Below are positions 16,035-25,157 of a DNA stretch of 41,390 nt, piece after piece. The number at the start of each line of letters is the position of its first letter. The stretch's first letter is position 1. The stretch covers positions 1 through 41,390 of the forward strand of contig JAJEAV010000089.1 of assembly GCA_022822625.1 (NCBI GenBank). The letters are read 5' to 3'. Position numbers and translations under genes: made by a program. Source of the stretch: Gammaproteobacteria bacterium (GTDB taxonomy: Bacteria > Pseudomonadota > Gammaproteobacteria > Arenicellales > Poriferihabitantaceae). The notes under the pieces are model-generated. The model did not search any database and was not told the DNA's origin. It saw nothing but the letters and a program-made list of their open reading frames with translations.

Positions 16035-17801
16035 ATGAGTTACCAAGCCCTTGCCAGAAAGTGGCGTCCCAGAAAATTCTCGGAAGTAATCGGCCAGGAG
16101 CATGTCGTTTCGGCCTTGACTCATGCATTGGCAAGTCAGAGAATCCACCATGGCTTCCTGTTCACGGGTACCCGAGGGGTTGGGAAGACCACGCTCGCCC
16201 GCATATTTTCCAAGGCATTGAACTGTGAAACGGGAGTCGTATCCGAGCCATGTGGTGAATGTAACGCGTGTACGGGTATTGATGATGGAAGCTTCATCGA
16301 CTTGATTGAGGTCGATGCCGCATCCAGAACAAAAGTTGATGATACTCGTGAGTTGCTTGACAATGTTCAGTACTCGCCTAGCATGGGACGATTCAAGATC
16401 TACCTGATCGACGAGGTGCACATGCTCTCGACCCATAGCTTTAATGCGTTGCTGAAGACGCTTGAAGAACCCCCGGAACATGTCAAGTTCCTGCTCGCAA
16501 CCACCGACCCTCAAAAACTGCCAGCGACCATTCTGTCCAGGTGCATTCAGTTCAACCTGAAATCAATGAATACCAATCAGTTGACGGAACAGCTTGAAAA
16601 AATCCTGAAACTCGAGGAAATCGAGTTTGATTCCGCAGCAGTTAAACTGGTTGCTCGCTGTGGTGATGGTAGTGTCCGGGATGCATTGAGCCTGCTTGAT
16701 CAGGCAATCGCCTATACCAATGGTGCACTAGCTCAAGATGCAGTTCGCAAGATGCTGGGGATGATTGATGACAGTATTATTTCCGACCTGTTGTCGAGTA
16801 TCCTCAAGAATGAAGCCGAAGCATCCCTGAATGCCATATCTCGACTCTCTGAGCGTGCTGTTGATTATTCTTTGGCTCTTGATGACCTGCTTTTGCTGAT
16901 TCACAATACTGCACTTTATCAAGCGGTACCGAATGCAAGCCGTTGGAAGGACATTGATATTGACCAGGTAATAGCCCCGTTGGCACAGGACTCGGACCCA
17001 GAGACCCTGCAATTGCTCTATCAGATAGGTGTGGCAGGCAAGCGTGACATTGATTTTGCGCCCGATTCGCACAGTGGTTTCGAGATGATTGTGCTCAGAA
17101 TGCTGGCCTTTTTACCCGAATCGAAAGTGTCTTCAGAAAAAAAGGGGGGTGCTCAGGGCGGACAAGGGTCAAGGAATAGTCCGGAATCAACGACATCAAG
17201 GCCCAGGGAAGCTGCTGACCCAGTTAGTGCGAAACCTGGCCCGCCACAGTCGCTGGAAGAGGTCAATATCGGAGCAAGGCCGTCTCCAGGCCCTCAGGAA
17301 TCAGCCGGAGACTCTAAAGATGAGGGCGCTGAAGGGTTGAGCAGACCATTAAACGGCGGCCAGGCAAGATGGGATAAACTTGAGGTCAAGGATCTGCTTG
17401 ATCAATCCAGATGGGATGTATTGATCAATGATTTGGAACTAAATGGTGTTCCCAGAGAAATGTTGAGACGCATGATTCCCCAGTCGGTTGACGGGAATAC
17501 CCTGGAAATCCAGATTCGAAATGGAGCTGCCTATTTTTCGGAAGACAGGCTGAAACAGGTAGAGGAAACCTGCAAGTCAAAGCTGAATTTTCCGATACGG
17601 TTCAAGGTAAGTTCCTCGGAGGTAGGTGATAACGGAGGCAATGGCAAGGAATCGATCGCAGAGAGGAACCAGCGTGAGGAAAGAGAGCGGGAGATGCGAG
17701 CAAGGGAGGAATTCCTGAAAGACCCGGTGGTGCAGGAACTGGTTGCAACTTTTGATGGTCGAGTTCAGGCAGAATCGATTGTCATGAATCCGGGCCGGTA
17801 G
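16035..17801 (+). CDS. dnaX: DNA polymerase III subunit gamma/tau
   Basis: The 588-residue protein is the clamp-loader motor. It has Walker A GTRGVGKT at 45-52, the zinc-binding Cys quartet at C64, C73, C76 and C79, and Walker B with LIDEVHML. The AAA+ core runs to about residue 365; a Gly/Pro/Ser-rich linker follows, and then a C-terminal tau region ending near residue 588. Within the linker start (codons 368-370) sits an in-frame slippery A AAA AAG (17138-17144) in a run A7G6. A -1 slip there would end at TAG 17177-17179, giving a gamma-like protein of about 381 residues. Its start lies three bases after a short leader ORF. Confidence 0.95.
   Translation: MSYQALARKWRPRKFSEVIGQEHVVSALTHALASQRIHHGFLFTGTRGVGKTTLARIFSKALNCETGVVSEPCGECNACTGIDDGSFIDLIEVDAASRTKVDDTRELLDNVQYSPSMGRFKIYLIDEVHMLSTHSFNALLKTLEEPPEHVKFLLATTDPQKLPATILSRCIQFNLKSMNTNQLTEQLEKILKLEEIEFDSAAVKLVARCGDGSVRDALSLLDQAIAYTNGALAQDAVRKMLGMIDDSIISDLLSSILKNEAEASLNAISRLSERAVDYSLALDDLLLLIHNTALYQAVPNASRWKDIDIDQVIAPLAQDSDPETLQLLYQIGVAGKRDIDFAPDSHSGFEMIVLRMLAFLPESKVSSEKKGGAQGGQGSRNSPESTTSRPREAADPVSAKPGPPQSLEEVNIGARPSPGPQESAGDSKDEGAEGLSRPLNGGQARWDKLEVKDLLDQSRWDVLINDLELNGVPREMLRRMIPQSVDGNTLEIQIRNGAAYFSEDRLKQVEETCKSKLNFPIRFKVSSSEVGDNGGNGKESIAERNQREEREREMRAREEFLKDPVVQELVATFDGRVQAESIVMNPGR
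17138..17144 (+). promoter_or_regulatory. Putative programmed -1 frameshift site in dnaX
   Basis: The heptamer A AAA AAG is in the reading frame required for -1 slippage, as in E. coli dnaX. After slippage 11 new codons are read before TAG at 17177-17179. A short downstream stem (CGGAC 17159-17163 with GTCCG 17179-17183) could act as a stimulator. The adjacent G6 run makes transcriptional slippage an alternative. Confidence 0.6.
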
Positions 17802-17852
17802 TAGATTCATGAGGATTTATTTCAATTCAACAGTAGCAAAGCGGGTCGATCG

Positions 17853-18179
17853 ATGATAAAGGGTGGTTTGGGGGACATGTTCAAGCAGGCAGCGGAATTC
17901 CAGAAAAAAATGGATGAAGCGAGAAAGCAGCTTGATGAAGTAGAAGTAACAGGCCGTTCCGGAGCAGGACTCGTTGAAGTCGTGATGACCTGTAGTCATA
18001 TTGTTCAAGAGGTCCGAATATCGGATAAATTATTATCGGATGACAAGGAAATTATGGAAGATTTGGTCGTGGCGGCATTCAATGATGCAATCAAGAGAGT
18101 AGAGAGCGAGACAAAGAATCAACTAAGCGAGGTAACGAGTGGAATGTTGCCTGCCGGGTTCAAGTTACCACAGTTTTAA
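17853..18179 (+). CDS. ybaB: YbaB/EbfC nucleoid-associated protein
   Basis: The 108-residue protein is typical of the family in length. It starts with the helical GLGDMFKQAAEFQKKMDEARKQ segment, then the beta strand region VTGRSGAGLVEVVMTCSHIV, and ends GMLPAGFKLPQF. It binds DNA as a dimer of tweezer shape. It lies 51 bases after dnaX in the conserved dnaX-ybaB-recR order, but recR is separated from it by an inserted gene. Confidence 0.93.
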   Translation: MIKGGLGDMFKQAAEFQKKMDEARKQLDEVEVTGRSGAGLVEVVMTCSHIVQEVRISDKLLSDDKEIMEDLVVAAFNDAIKRVESETKNQLSEVTSGMLPAGFKLPQF

Positions 18180-18298
18180 TTCACGGGTTGAACCACGCCC
18201 CGATAAGGCAGTTATGTTTCGGTCGAATACTCCCATCAACACAAGACTGCAATCCAAAACGGTAGTTAACCTTGTTCTCATGAGATAGCAGGGAGGCT

Positions 18299-19360
18299 AT
18301 GGCTCTTTACGAATTTGTTGAAGACGGTATTCAGCCCATTCAGAAATCTTCTTTTGCCGAAAGAGGAATTCATGAAAGTGATATCCAGAGATTGCTGCGA
18401 GATCAGATAGAAGTTATTTCTGATCGTACAATGGTGGTTGCCGAGGAATTCGGATACTGGGAGGCAAGCCGTAGGCGTATTGATCTGCTTTGCATCGACA
18501 AAGAGGCTAACCTGGTCGTGGTGGAGTTGAAGCGTACCGAAGATGGGGGGTATATGGATCTCCAGGCCATTCGATATAGCGCGATGATTTCAACCATGAC
18601 GTTCGACCAGGTTGTTGAAGCTCACAAGTCCTTTCTATCTGACAAAAACCGGGATGAAGATGCTCGACAGAAACTTCTTGAGTTTCTTGGCTGGAATGAC
18701 CCAGACGAGGAATCTTTTGCCCAGGATGTTCGTATTGTTCTGGCCTCCGCAGACTTTTCGACAGAACTTACCAGTACTGTTTTATGGCTTAACGATAAGG
18801 GAATGGATATTCGTTGCGTCAAGATGGAGCCATATTTCGATGGGCAACGGATCCTGTTGGATATTCAGCAGGTGATTCCTCTACCCGAGGCCGAGCAGTT
18901 TCAAGTCCGGGTCAGGCAGAAAAAGCAAAAGGAGTATCAATCCAGAACGTCTTCGCGTGACATTTCAAAATTCACGCTCAGGGTCAAAGAGCGTGATTAC
19001 CCAGCCATGAACAAAAGGAAGCTCATGCTTCAACTGGTTAGGGAAATTATTGAAGATGGAGTCAAGCCGAAAGATCTCATGGACGATGAAGAACTCATGA
19101 AGAAGGTTTATGGAAAGAATCTTTTTATTCGCTTTGCTGGCAAGCTTGATGAAGAACAGTTTGCAGCAGAGCTTATGGAATCTGATACCGGGGGAAAAAT
19201 CCCCAAGACAGGGCGTTTTTTCTGCAAGCAGGACGAACTATTCTGGGTTGACGGCATGACATATGCCCTGACCAGTCAATGGGGATTGGAGACTGAGAAG
19301 GTAGTAGACGAACTGGCCTTAAAATATCCCCGGCTTGAAATTTCTCTTGAGAAAGAATGA
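18299..19360 (+). CDS. PD-(D/E)XK superfamily nuclease-like protein inserted between ybaB and recR
   Basis: The 353-residue protein has a recognisable PD-(D/E)XK core: RRRIDLLCIDKEANLVVVELKR gives Asp62, Glu76 and Lys78, the D-x(n)-E-x-K pattern, with a Gln at about 89 further on. This resembles the endonuclease NucS/DUF91-type arrangement. The C-terminal half (about 200-353) is not recognised; it is charged, with a Lys/Gln-rich middle. The gene stands between ybaB and recR, which are normally adjacent, on the same strand with 119 bases upstream and a 267-base gap downstream. It may be a repair or defence nuclease, or a cargo gene; nothing in the sequence decides. Confidence 0.72.
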   Translation: MALYEFVEDGIQPIQKSSFAERGIHESDIQRLLRDQIEVISDRTMVVAEEFGYWEASRRRIDLLCIDKEANLVVVELKRTEDGGYMDLQAIRYSAMISTMTFDQVVEAHKSFLSDKNRDEDARQKLLEFLGWNDPDEESFAQDVRIVLASADFSTELTSTVLWLNDKGMDIRCVKMEPYFDGQRILLDIQQVIPLPEAEQFQVRVRQKKQKEYQSRTSSRDISKFTLRVKERDYPAMNKRKLMLQLVREIIEDGVKPKDLMDDEELMKKVYGKNLFIRFAGKLDEEQFAAELMESDTGGKIPKTGRFFCKQDELFWVDGMTYALTSQWGLETEKVVDELALKYPRLEISLEKE

Positions 19361-19627
19361 ACTGCATTGGGGTTTCATTTTCCCGCATTCCGATGCTGTC
19401 TCTGTCCACTTACTTGCTGGAGTCTTGCGTGATGTGGCCGAAAGCCGTACTGAACGTGCCGTTCGGTCAAGCCAGAATATGGCTCTCGGATATAATGTTC
19501 TGCCGCTAGCGGATGATCAGGAACTGAAAAATGGATGAATCAATCGAGCCAAAAAATCAATCTGGCAAGGTAGTAAGTGCAATTTTTCCTCCTGAGTTCA
19601 ATCTTTCATCACCTGAGTTGTCTCGAC

Positions 19628-20224
19628 ATGCCTGATCCAAGATCCGTTGAAGATCTTAAAAATGCCCTGAAACGATTGCCCGGCGTGGGGCCGAAATCAG
19701 CCCAGCGCATGGCATTCCATCTTCTGGAAAGAGACCGCAAGGGTGCAAGGCAGATTGAACAGGCTATCGGTCAGGCACTCACGCGAGTCAATCATTGCGT
19801 ACAATGCAATACTTTCTGCGAAACGGACCTTTGTGAGATTTGTGCTTCGGCAAGTCGCAATTCTCAACTCCTGTGTGTAGTAGAGACCCCCGCCGATCTG
19901 GAAGCAATTGAGCAGGCCGGAGTGTATAGAGGGAAATATTTCGTATTGATGGGCCATCTTTCCCCGCTGGATGACATTGGTCCTGATCAATTGGCTATCA
20001 AGCAGTTGATGACACTGGTATCGAAAAACATGATTGAGGAAATCATTCTTGCAACCAACCTGACTCTGGAAGGTCAGGCGACGAGCGACTACTTGTGTGA
20101 ACTGCTTGCAGAGAGTCGCCTTCGAGTCACGCGTCTAGCAAGAGGTATGCCCATGGGCAGTGAACTCGAGTACATGGATCCCGGAACTCTTGATCAGGCA
20201 TTCTCAAACCGAAGCACCCCGTAA
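19628..20224 (+). CDS. recR: Recombination protein RecR
   Basis: The 198-residue protein has the N-terminal helix-hairpin-helix LPGVGPKSAQRMAFHLL, the zinc-binding CVQCNTFCETDLCEIC and the Toprim domain (LLCVVETPADLEAIE). The C-terminal segment ends LARGMPMGSELEYMD. I chose ATG 19628, since the upstream 17 residues of the open frame are unlike any RecR. RecR works with RecFO to load RecA on single-stranded gaps. The gene is separated from ybaB by the nuclease gene. Confidence 0.95.
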   Translation: MPDPRSVEDLKNALKRLPGVGPKSAQRMAFHLLERDRKGARQIEQAIGQALTRVNHCVQCNTFCETDLCEICASASRNSQLLCVVETPADLEAIEQAGVYRGKYFVLMGHLSPLDDIGPDQLAIKQLMTLVSKNMIEEIILATNLTLEGQATSDYLCELLAESRLRVTRLARGMPMGSELEYMDPGTLDQAFSNRSTP

Positions 20225-20393
20225 ACGATTTTGTATTTGCGGAACATGATTTCGCTGAATTCTGCGTTTATTCTCATATCGCTTCGGGTAGTTGCATATT
20301 CTCGGGTTTTGATTGTCACCGGCCTGCTCTTGTCGAAAAATGCCACCTTTCGGATCACTGATTCCATATGGACAGGTTCTACCAGGTAAGGTG

Positions 20394-21185
20394 ATGTCAA
20401 TGCCCACTCGATTTGCAGCATGTGTTGAATACAACGGTAAAAACTACAATGGATGGCAAAAGCAGAGTCATGCCCCATCGATACAAAACGAACTTGAAAG
20501 CGCCATCAGCCAGGTTGCCAATGAAACGGTAAGGGTTAGTGCATCCGGACGGACTGATGCAGGGGTACATGCAACCGGTCAGATCATCCATTTTGATATC
20601 AATGCCAGGCGGACTGAGCTAGAACTGGCAAGAGGAGGAAATCGATATCTGCCTGATGACATTTGCATTCTCTGGGTCACTCCCGTCGATGCATGGTTTC
20701 ACGCCCGATTCAGTGCTCTGGAAAGACGCTATCGCTATGTGATCCTGAATCGGCCCATACGTTCGGCATATCTGCACGGGTCTGTAGCTTGGCATCGCCC
20801 CTTTCTGGATGTGGCGCGCATGCAGTCTGCAGCGACGCACTTGCTGGGTGAGCATGATTTCAGCGCCTTTCGTGCTGCCGGTTGTCAGAGCAATACTTCG
20901 GTGAGGGCAATCCATGATATCCAGGTCGCTCGACAGGGTGACTGGGTGTGGATGGATATTTCCGCGAATGGGTTTTTACAGCATATGGTACGCAATATCA
21001 TGGGAGTATTAATGCGGATTGGTGAGGGGGTTAAGCCTCCGGAATGGTCAAGACATGTACTTGAAACCCGGGACCGCAAACAGGGAGGCATTACATCACC
21101 GGCCGAGGGGCTGTATTTTGTATCAGTGGTATATGATGCGAAGTTCAAGTTGCCTGAAATCCTGCCTGCCTGCCGATTCTGGTAA
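20394..21185 (+). CDS. truA: tRNA pseudouridine synthase A
   Basis: The 263-residue enzyme has the active-site Asp in SGRTDAGVHA (D55 from the ATG at 20394) and the family segments VEYNGKNYNGWQKQ and NGFLQHMVRNIMG. It modifies U38-40 in tRNA anticodon stems. The open frame extends 27 residues upstream without family similarity; ATG 20394 or the ATG two codons later (20400) is the probable start, with an AGGTAAGG-like Shine-Dalgarno ahead. It leads the truA-trpF-accD-folC group. Confidence 0.95.
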   Translation: MSMPTRFAACVEYNGKNYNGWQKQSHAPSIQNELESAISQVANETVRVSASGRTDAGVHATGQIIHFDINARRTELELARGGNRYLPDDICILWVTPVDAWFHARFSALERRYRYVILNRPIRSAYLHGSVAWHRPFLDVARMQSAATHLLGEHDFSAFRAAGCQSNTSVRAIHDIQVARQGDWVWMDISANGFLQHMVRNIMGVLMRIGEGVKPPEWSRHVLETRDRKQGGITSPAEGLYFVSVVYDAKFKLPEILPACRFW

Positions 21186-21213
21186 ACTAAACGGCCAAAT
21201 TCAGAATCCCCAA

Positions 21214-21849
21214 ATGCGTACCCGTATCAAGATCTGCGGCATCAAGACAGTCGAAATAGCTTCTCAGGCAGCCTATGCTGGTGCGGATGCTTTTGGCCTG
21301 GTATTTCACGACCCGAGTATCCGAAATATTTCAATTGCCAAGGCTGCTGAAATCGTCCGCTGGAAACCGGTATTCATCGATAGCGTTGCCGTCATGGTTA
21401 ATCCGACACGGGATTTTGTATGGACGGTTCTGGATGAGGTTGGACCAGACTACCTTCAGTTCCACGGGGAAGAGTCAGCAGAATTCTGCCGAAGTTTCGG
21501 AACTCGTTATATTCGCTCGGTTCGAGTCAAGGACCCCATAACCTTGAGTTCCGTCCAAGAGGAATACCATGATGCCAGTGCCCTTTTGGTGGACGCATAT
21601 CAGAGCGATCACTACGGAGGTACTGGTGACATCTTCAATTGGGACATGGTCACATTCGATTCCACCATACCGGTCATCCTGGCGGGCGGGCTTAATGACC
21701 AAAACATCGATATTGCTATCTCGAAAGTGTCTCCCTATGGTGTTGATGTCAGTAGCGGAGTGGAGACAGAAGGGCACAAGGATGCAGACAGGATCCAGCA
21801 GTTTTGCAAGACGGTTTGGGATGCCGGTCAGAATCAAGGTAGTGAGTAA
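21214..21849 (+). CDS. trpF: Phosphoribosylanthranilate isomerase
   Basis: The 211-residue protein begins MRTRIKICGIKTVE, the typical TrpF opening with the catalytic Cys of KICG. LQFHGEES follows, and the catalytic-side GVDVSSGVET lies near the C terminus. It carries out the Amadori rearrangement in tryptophan synthesis. The frame extends further upstream into truA but the KICGIK start fixes ATG 21214. In many gammaproteobacteria trpB and trpA follow; here accD begins seven bases after the stop. Confidence 0.94.
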   Translation: MRTRIKICGIKTVEIASQAAYAGADAFGLVFHDPSIRNISIAKAAEIVRWKPVFIDSVAVMVNPTRDFVWTVLDEVGPDYLQFHGEESAEFCRSFGTRYIRSVRVKDPITLSSVQEEYHDASALLVDAYQSDHYGGTGDIFNWDMVTFDSTIPVILAGGLNDQNIDIAISKVSPYGVDVSSGVETEGHKDADRIQQFCKTVWDAGQNQGSE

Positions 21850-21855
21850 TCGGTA

Positions 21856-22725
21856 GTGAACTGGTTCGACAAGATAATTCCGCCAAAAATCAATCCGGCT
21901 CTTAGGCTACGCAAGCGTAAGGGGGTGCCGGAAGGGTTGTGGACAAACTGCACCGAGTGTCAGACGATGCTTTATGTTTCAGATCTGATCAAGAGCCTTC
22001 AAGTGTGTCCAAAATGCGGCAATCACATGCAAATCGGAGCCCAGGTGCGTATCGAGCACTTTCTGGATTCCGACTCCATAGAGTGGCTGGGTGAACATCT
22101 GATGCCCGTCGATGTTCTTAAATTCAAGGACCAGAAGCGTTACAAGGATCGTCTGGCTGAAGCTCAAAAGGGCACAGATGACACGGAGGCACTCAAGGTT
22201 GCAACTGGCAAATTAAACGGTACACCGATCACGGTATCGGCCTTTGAATTTGATTTCATGGGTGGTTCAATGGGATCGGTAGTCGGTCAACGGTTTGTTC
22301 TGGCAGCGGAAGCCAGTATTGAAAGGGCACAGCCCTTGGTATGTTTCGCTGCCAGTGGAGGCGCCCGTATGCAAGAGGGATTGTATTCGCTAATGCAGAT
22401 GTCCAAAACATCTGCATTGATCGAGCGGCTGGCCAAACAGCAAATTCCCTATATTTCAGTATTGACCAACCCGACCATGGGCGGTGTATCGGCAAGTCTT
22501 GCCATGCTGGGAGACTTGATTATTGCCGAACCCAATGCCTTGATCGGGTTTGCTGGACCGAGAGTCATTGAACAGACGGTACGTGCGAGTTTGCCGGAAG
22601 GGTTTCAGCGCTCCGAGTTCCTGCTTCAGCATGGCGCGATCGACATGATTGTTGATCGTAGGGACATGAGAAGGGAAATTACCGATCTGTTGATCAAGCT
22701 GGGGTTTGGTAAACGTGATTTTTAG
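21856..22725 (+). CDS. accD: Acetyl-CoA carboxylase carboxyltransferase subunit beta
   Basis: The 289-residue protein starts with GTG at 21856. The zinc finger is CTEC...CPKC (about residues 32-53). The carboxyltransferase core follows, with [36 protein letters not shown] and [16 protein letters not shown]. It is the beta half of the carboxyltransferase that makes malonyl-CoA. It sits seven bases after trpF, with folC downstream at 22813, as in E. coli-like clusters. Confidence 0.96.
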   Translation: MNWFDKIIPPKINPALRLRKRKGVPEGLWTNCTECQTMLYVSDLIKSLQVCPKCGNHMQIGAQVRIEHFLDSDSIEWLGEHLMPVDVLKFKDQKRYKDRLAEAQKGTDDTEALKVATGKLNGTPITVSAFEFDFMGGSMGSVVGQRFVLAAEASIERAQPLVCFAASGGARMQEGLYSLMQMSKTSALIERLAKQQIPYISVLTNPTMGGVSASLAMLGDLIIAEPNALIGFAGPRVIEQTVRASLPEGFQRSEFLLQHGAIDMIVDRRDMRREITDLLIKLGFGKRDF

Positions 22726-22812
22726 GAAACGTCAAGGATTTTCAATCAAGAATCCTGCTGGATTGGCTTGACCTCCTTTTTCTGCTTTCGTTGATCATCA
22801 GCCATTTCGGTC

Positions 22813-24153
22813 ATGAAGTCTGACACTGGTTCTCGAATTCCATTTCAGGATTTCGACCTGAATCAATGGGTCGGATATATCCAGACCCGTCATTTCCGAT
22901 CAATTGACATGACGCTCCAGAGGGTGACCGAGGTCTGGTCAAGGCTGGGCAGGCCAAAAGCCGCCTTGACGATCACTGTTGCCGGAACGAATGGCAAGGG
23001 TTCCACGGTTTGCTTGCTGGAGTCGGCTCTCTGTTCAGATCGTTGTTCAGTGGGTACCTATACCTCGCCACATCTAATACGCTTTAACGAGAGAATCAGA
23101 ATCAATGGTAGGGAAGCCACCTCTGATGAGATATGTCAGTCCTTTTGCGAGATAGAGGAAGTTGTTGGAGATATCCCGCTGACATATTTCGAGTACGCCA
23201 CTCTATCAGCATTATGGTTGTTTTCGAAGCATGACCTGGATGTCCAGATTCTTGAAGTGGGAATGGGGGGAAGACTAGATGCCGTCAATATGATGGATGG
23301 CGATCTTGCCGTGGTTACATCGATCGGGCTGGATCATCAGGCCTGGCTCGGTAATGATCGGGAGACTATTGCGCTGGAGAAGGCCGAAGTTATGCGTGAG
23401 GGAAGTACAGCGATTTGTTCCGATCGAAACATACCGAAGTCACTGGTTGCATTTGCAAAAGAAAAGTCTGTTGAGTTGTTGGTAATCGGCCAGGACTTTG
23501 ATATTCGATTTGAGGGTGGTGCCGTGTACTGGGACAGAAAAAGTTCCCGATGCAAGTCGGCATGGAATATCGCTGGCCCCATTTCCCTTCCTCTGACTGG
23601 TGCCCATCAGTATGATAATCTGGCAGGAGTCATAGCAGTTTTGGCAATACTCGCTGAGCGACTGGATCTGCATATCGAGGAAGTACTGTCGGGAATCAGT
23701 CGCTCCATATTGCCGGGGCGATGTCAGATTCTAGACACATCACCGCTGATTATCCTAGATGTGGCTCATAATCTGGACTCGGTAACGGTTTTGGCTGAAT
23801 TCCTGCTTCAGCATCCAGTTGAGGGACATACTATTGCAATATTTGGCGCGTTAACTGACAAGAACCTCGATGAAGTTGTCCGTCCCATAGTGTCCCAGGT
23901 GGATCGCTGGCATCTTGCCGGGATTTCTGGAGAGCGAGGACAATCCTCAACCGAGCTCAAGCGCAAGTTCGGTGGTATCTGCGATTGCAGTCATATTGCC
24001 TGTCATGATGATCCAAGTACAGCCTATAGGCATGTAATGGATATTGTAGAACCTCAGGACCGAATTGTGATTTTTGGCTCGTTTCGTGTCGCTGGTGATA
24101 TTCTTGGGTTGCATGAGGTCCGGTCCGACAGCATCGCGGAAATTCATCGTTGA
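22813..24153 (+). CDS. folC: Bifunctional folylpolyglutamate synthase/dihydrofolate synthase
   Basis: The 446-residue Mur-ligase-type enzyme has the P-loop GTNGKGST at 58-65. It also has the family segments TSPHLIRFNERIRING and EVGMGGRLDAVNM and a C-terminal Rossmann-like domain with LDVAHN. It adds glutamate to dihydropteroate and folates. It follows accD by 87 bases and is itself followed by the SPOR-domain gene, the usual order. Confidence 0.95.
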   Translation: MKSDTGSRIPFQDFDLNQWVGYIQTRHFRSIDMTLQRVTEVWSRLGRPKAALTITVAGTNGKGSTVCLLESALCSDRCSVGTYTSPHLIRFNERIRINGREATSDEICQSFCEIEEVVGDIPLTYFEYATLSALWLFSKHDLDVQILEVGMGGRLDAVNMMDGDLAVVTSIGLDHQAWLGNDRETIALEKAEVMREGSTAICSDRNIPKSLVAFAKEKSVELLVIGQDFDIRFEGGAVYWDRKSSRCKSAWNIAGPISLPLTGAHQYDNLAGVIAVLAILAERLDLHIEEVLSGISRSILPGRCQILDTSPLIILDVAHNLDSVTVLAEFLLQHPVEGHTIAIFGALTDKNLDEVVRPIVSQVDRWHLAGISGERGQSSTELKRKFGGICDCSHIACHDDPSTAYRHVMDIVEPQDRIVIFGSFRVAGDILGLHEVRSDSIAEIHR

Positions 24154-24357
24154 CGTGTCATATATTGGACAGTCTCAATTATTCCAGATGCTGAGTCCGA
24201 GTAATCCACGGCGATCAAACGGTTTATAATTGGCATGTTTCCACGCCCCGACAAGTCGGTAGCAGGATTTTCCTGGTTCGAGATGCGGGTTCCTGATTGC
24301 CAAGATGCCTGTGTCTCCAGTTATATTGAATAAAAGAAGTTCATCTGACTAGTTTTT

Positions 24358-25044
24358 GTGAGTACACCGAAAGAGTATCAACTCAAGCATCGCCTGACTG
24401 GGGCAGTAATCATTGTTCTGGCTGGTGTGGTACTGATTCCAATGGTTTTACAGGATCCTGTGATTCCTCCTGAATCACAAACCCAGGTTAAATCCATTGA
24501 TTTATCTGAAGAGGATACGTTGACGTATCTGACGAATGTGGTAAAGGGAAATGCAGGAGAGGTCGAGACCAGGCCTGTAGAGCAATCACCGGAAGTGACT
24601 GTTCCTGTTGAATCTCAGCCAGCAGTTGAAGCAACTGAAGACTCGAGCATCCCTGATGCAGACCGGAAATCCGCCTTGATAATGACGCAAAAGTCCGAGA
24701 AGTTGGAAGATGGTTCAGGCTCCTCTACCGCGGTTCAGGCAGACTCACCCGACCCGGACGAGTCCGGGGGAAATGATAAAGAGGATGGTGCTGAATTCGA
24801 TGAACTTTCGACAACGGGTTGGGTCGTTCGAGTCGGGACTTTTGCCGAACAGAGATACGAACAACAGACCATTGAGAATCTTGTTAAGCATAACCTCGCT
24901 CCCAAAAGAACGCAGGTTATGACCGGTGCCGGTCAGGCAGTCAGAGTTTGGATAGGTCCCTATTTGACTGAAGAGGAGGCCAAGAGGGTGGCTCTTGCCT
25001 TGAAGGACATAACCGGTCAGGAAGGCTATGTGCCAAGACAATAA
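24358..25044 (+). CDS. SPOR-domain membrane protein (DedD-like)
   Basis: The 228-residue protein starts with GTG 24358. A short cytoplasmic N terminus leads into one transmembrane helix (about 11-30, LTGAVIIVLAGVVLIPMVL), then a low-complexity acidic periplasmic linker to about residue 150. The C-terminal SPOR domain starts near GWVVRVGTFAEQR and ends with VRVWIGPYLTEEEAKRV. SPOR domains bind denuded septal peptidoglycan. Its place between folC and cvpA matches dedD in E. coli-like genomes. A TATAAT box at about 24226 could drive it. Confidence 0.85.
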   Translation: MSTPKEYQLKHRLTGAVIIVLAGVVLIPMVLQDPVIPPESQTQVKSIDLSEEDTLTYLTNVVKGNAGEVETRPVEQSPEVTVPVESQPAVEATEDSSIPDADRKSALIMTQKSEKLEDGSGSSTAVQADSPDPDESGGNDKEDGAEFDELSTTGWVVRVGTFAEQRYEQQTIENLVKHNLAPKRTQVMTGAGQAVRVWIGPYLTEEEAKRVALALKDITGQEGYVPRQ

Positions 25045-25157
25045 GAACTTGCCAATGACAGGGGTTTTGGTCTGTTGAGTGATCTTTGCAGCATGGCAGT
25101 TCCATCTTGTAGTCCTATGGCGATGAGCCAAGTCGCTGGCAGTCTACGTGTACAGTC

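Noticed and set aside
19335..19538. 67-codon frame between the nuclease gene and recR
   Set aside because: It overlaps the end of the nuclease gene in another frame and has no recognisable domain or start signal.
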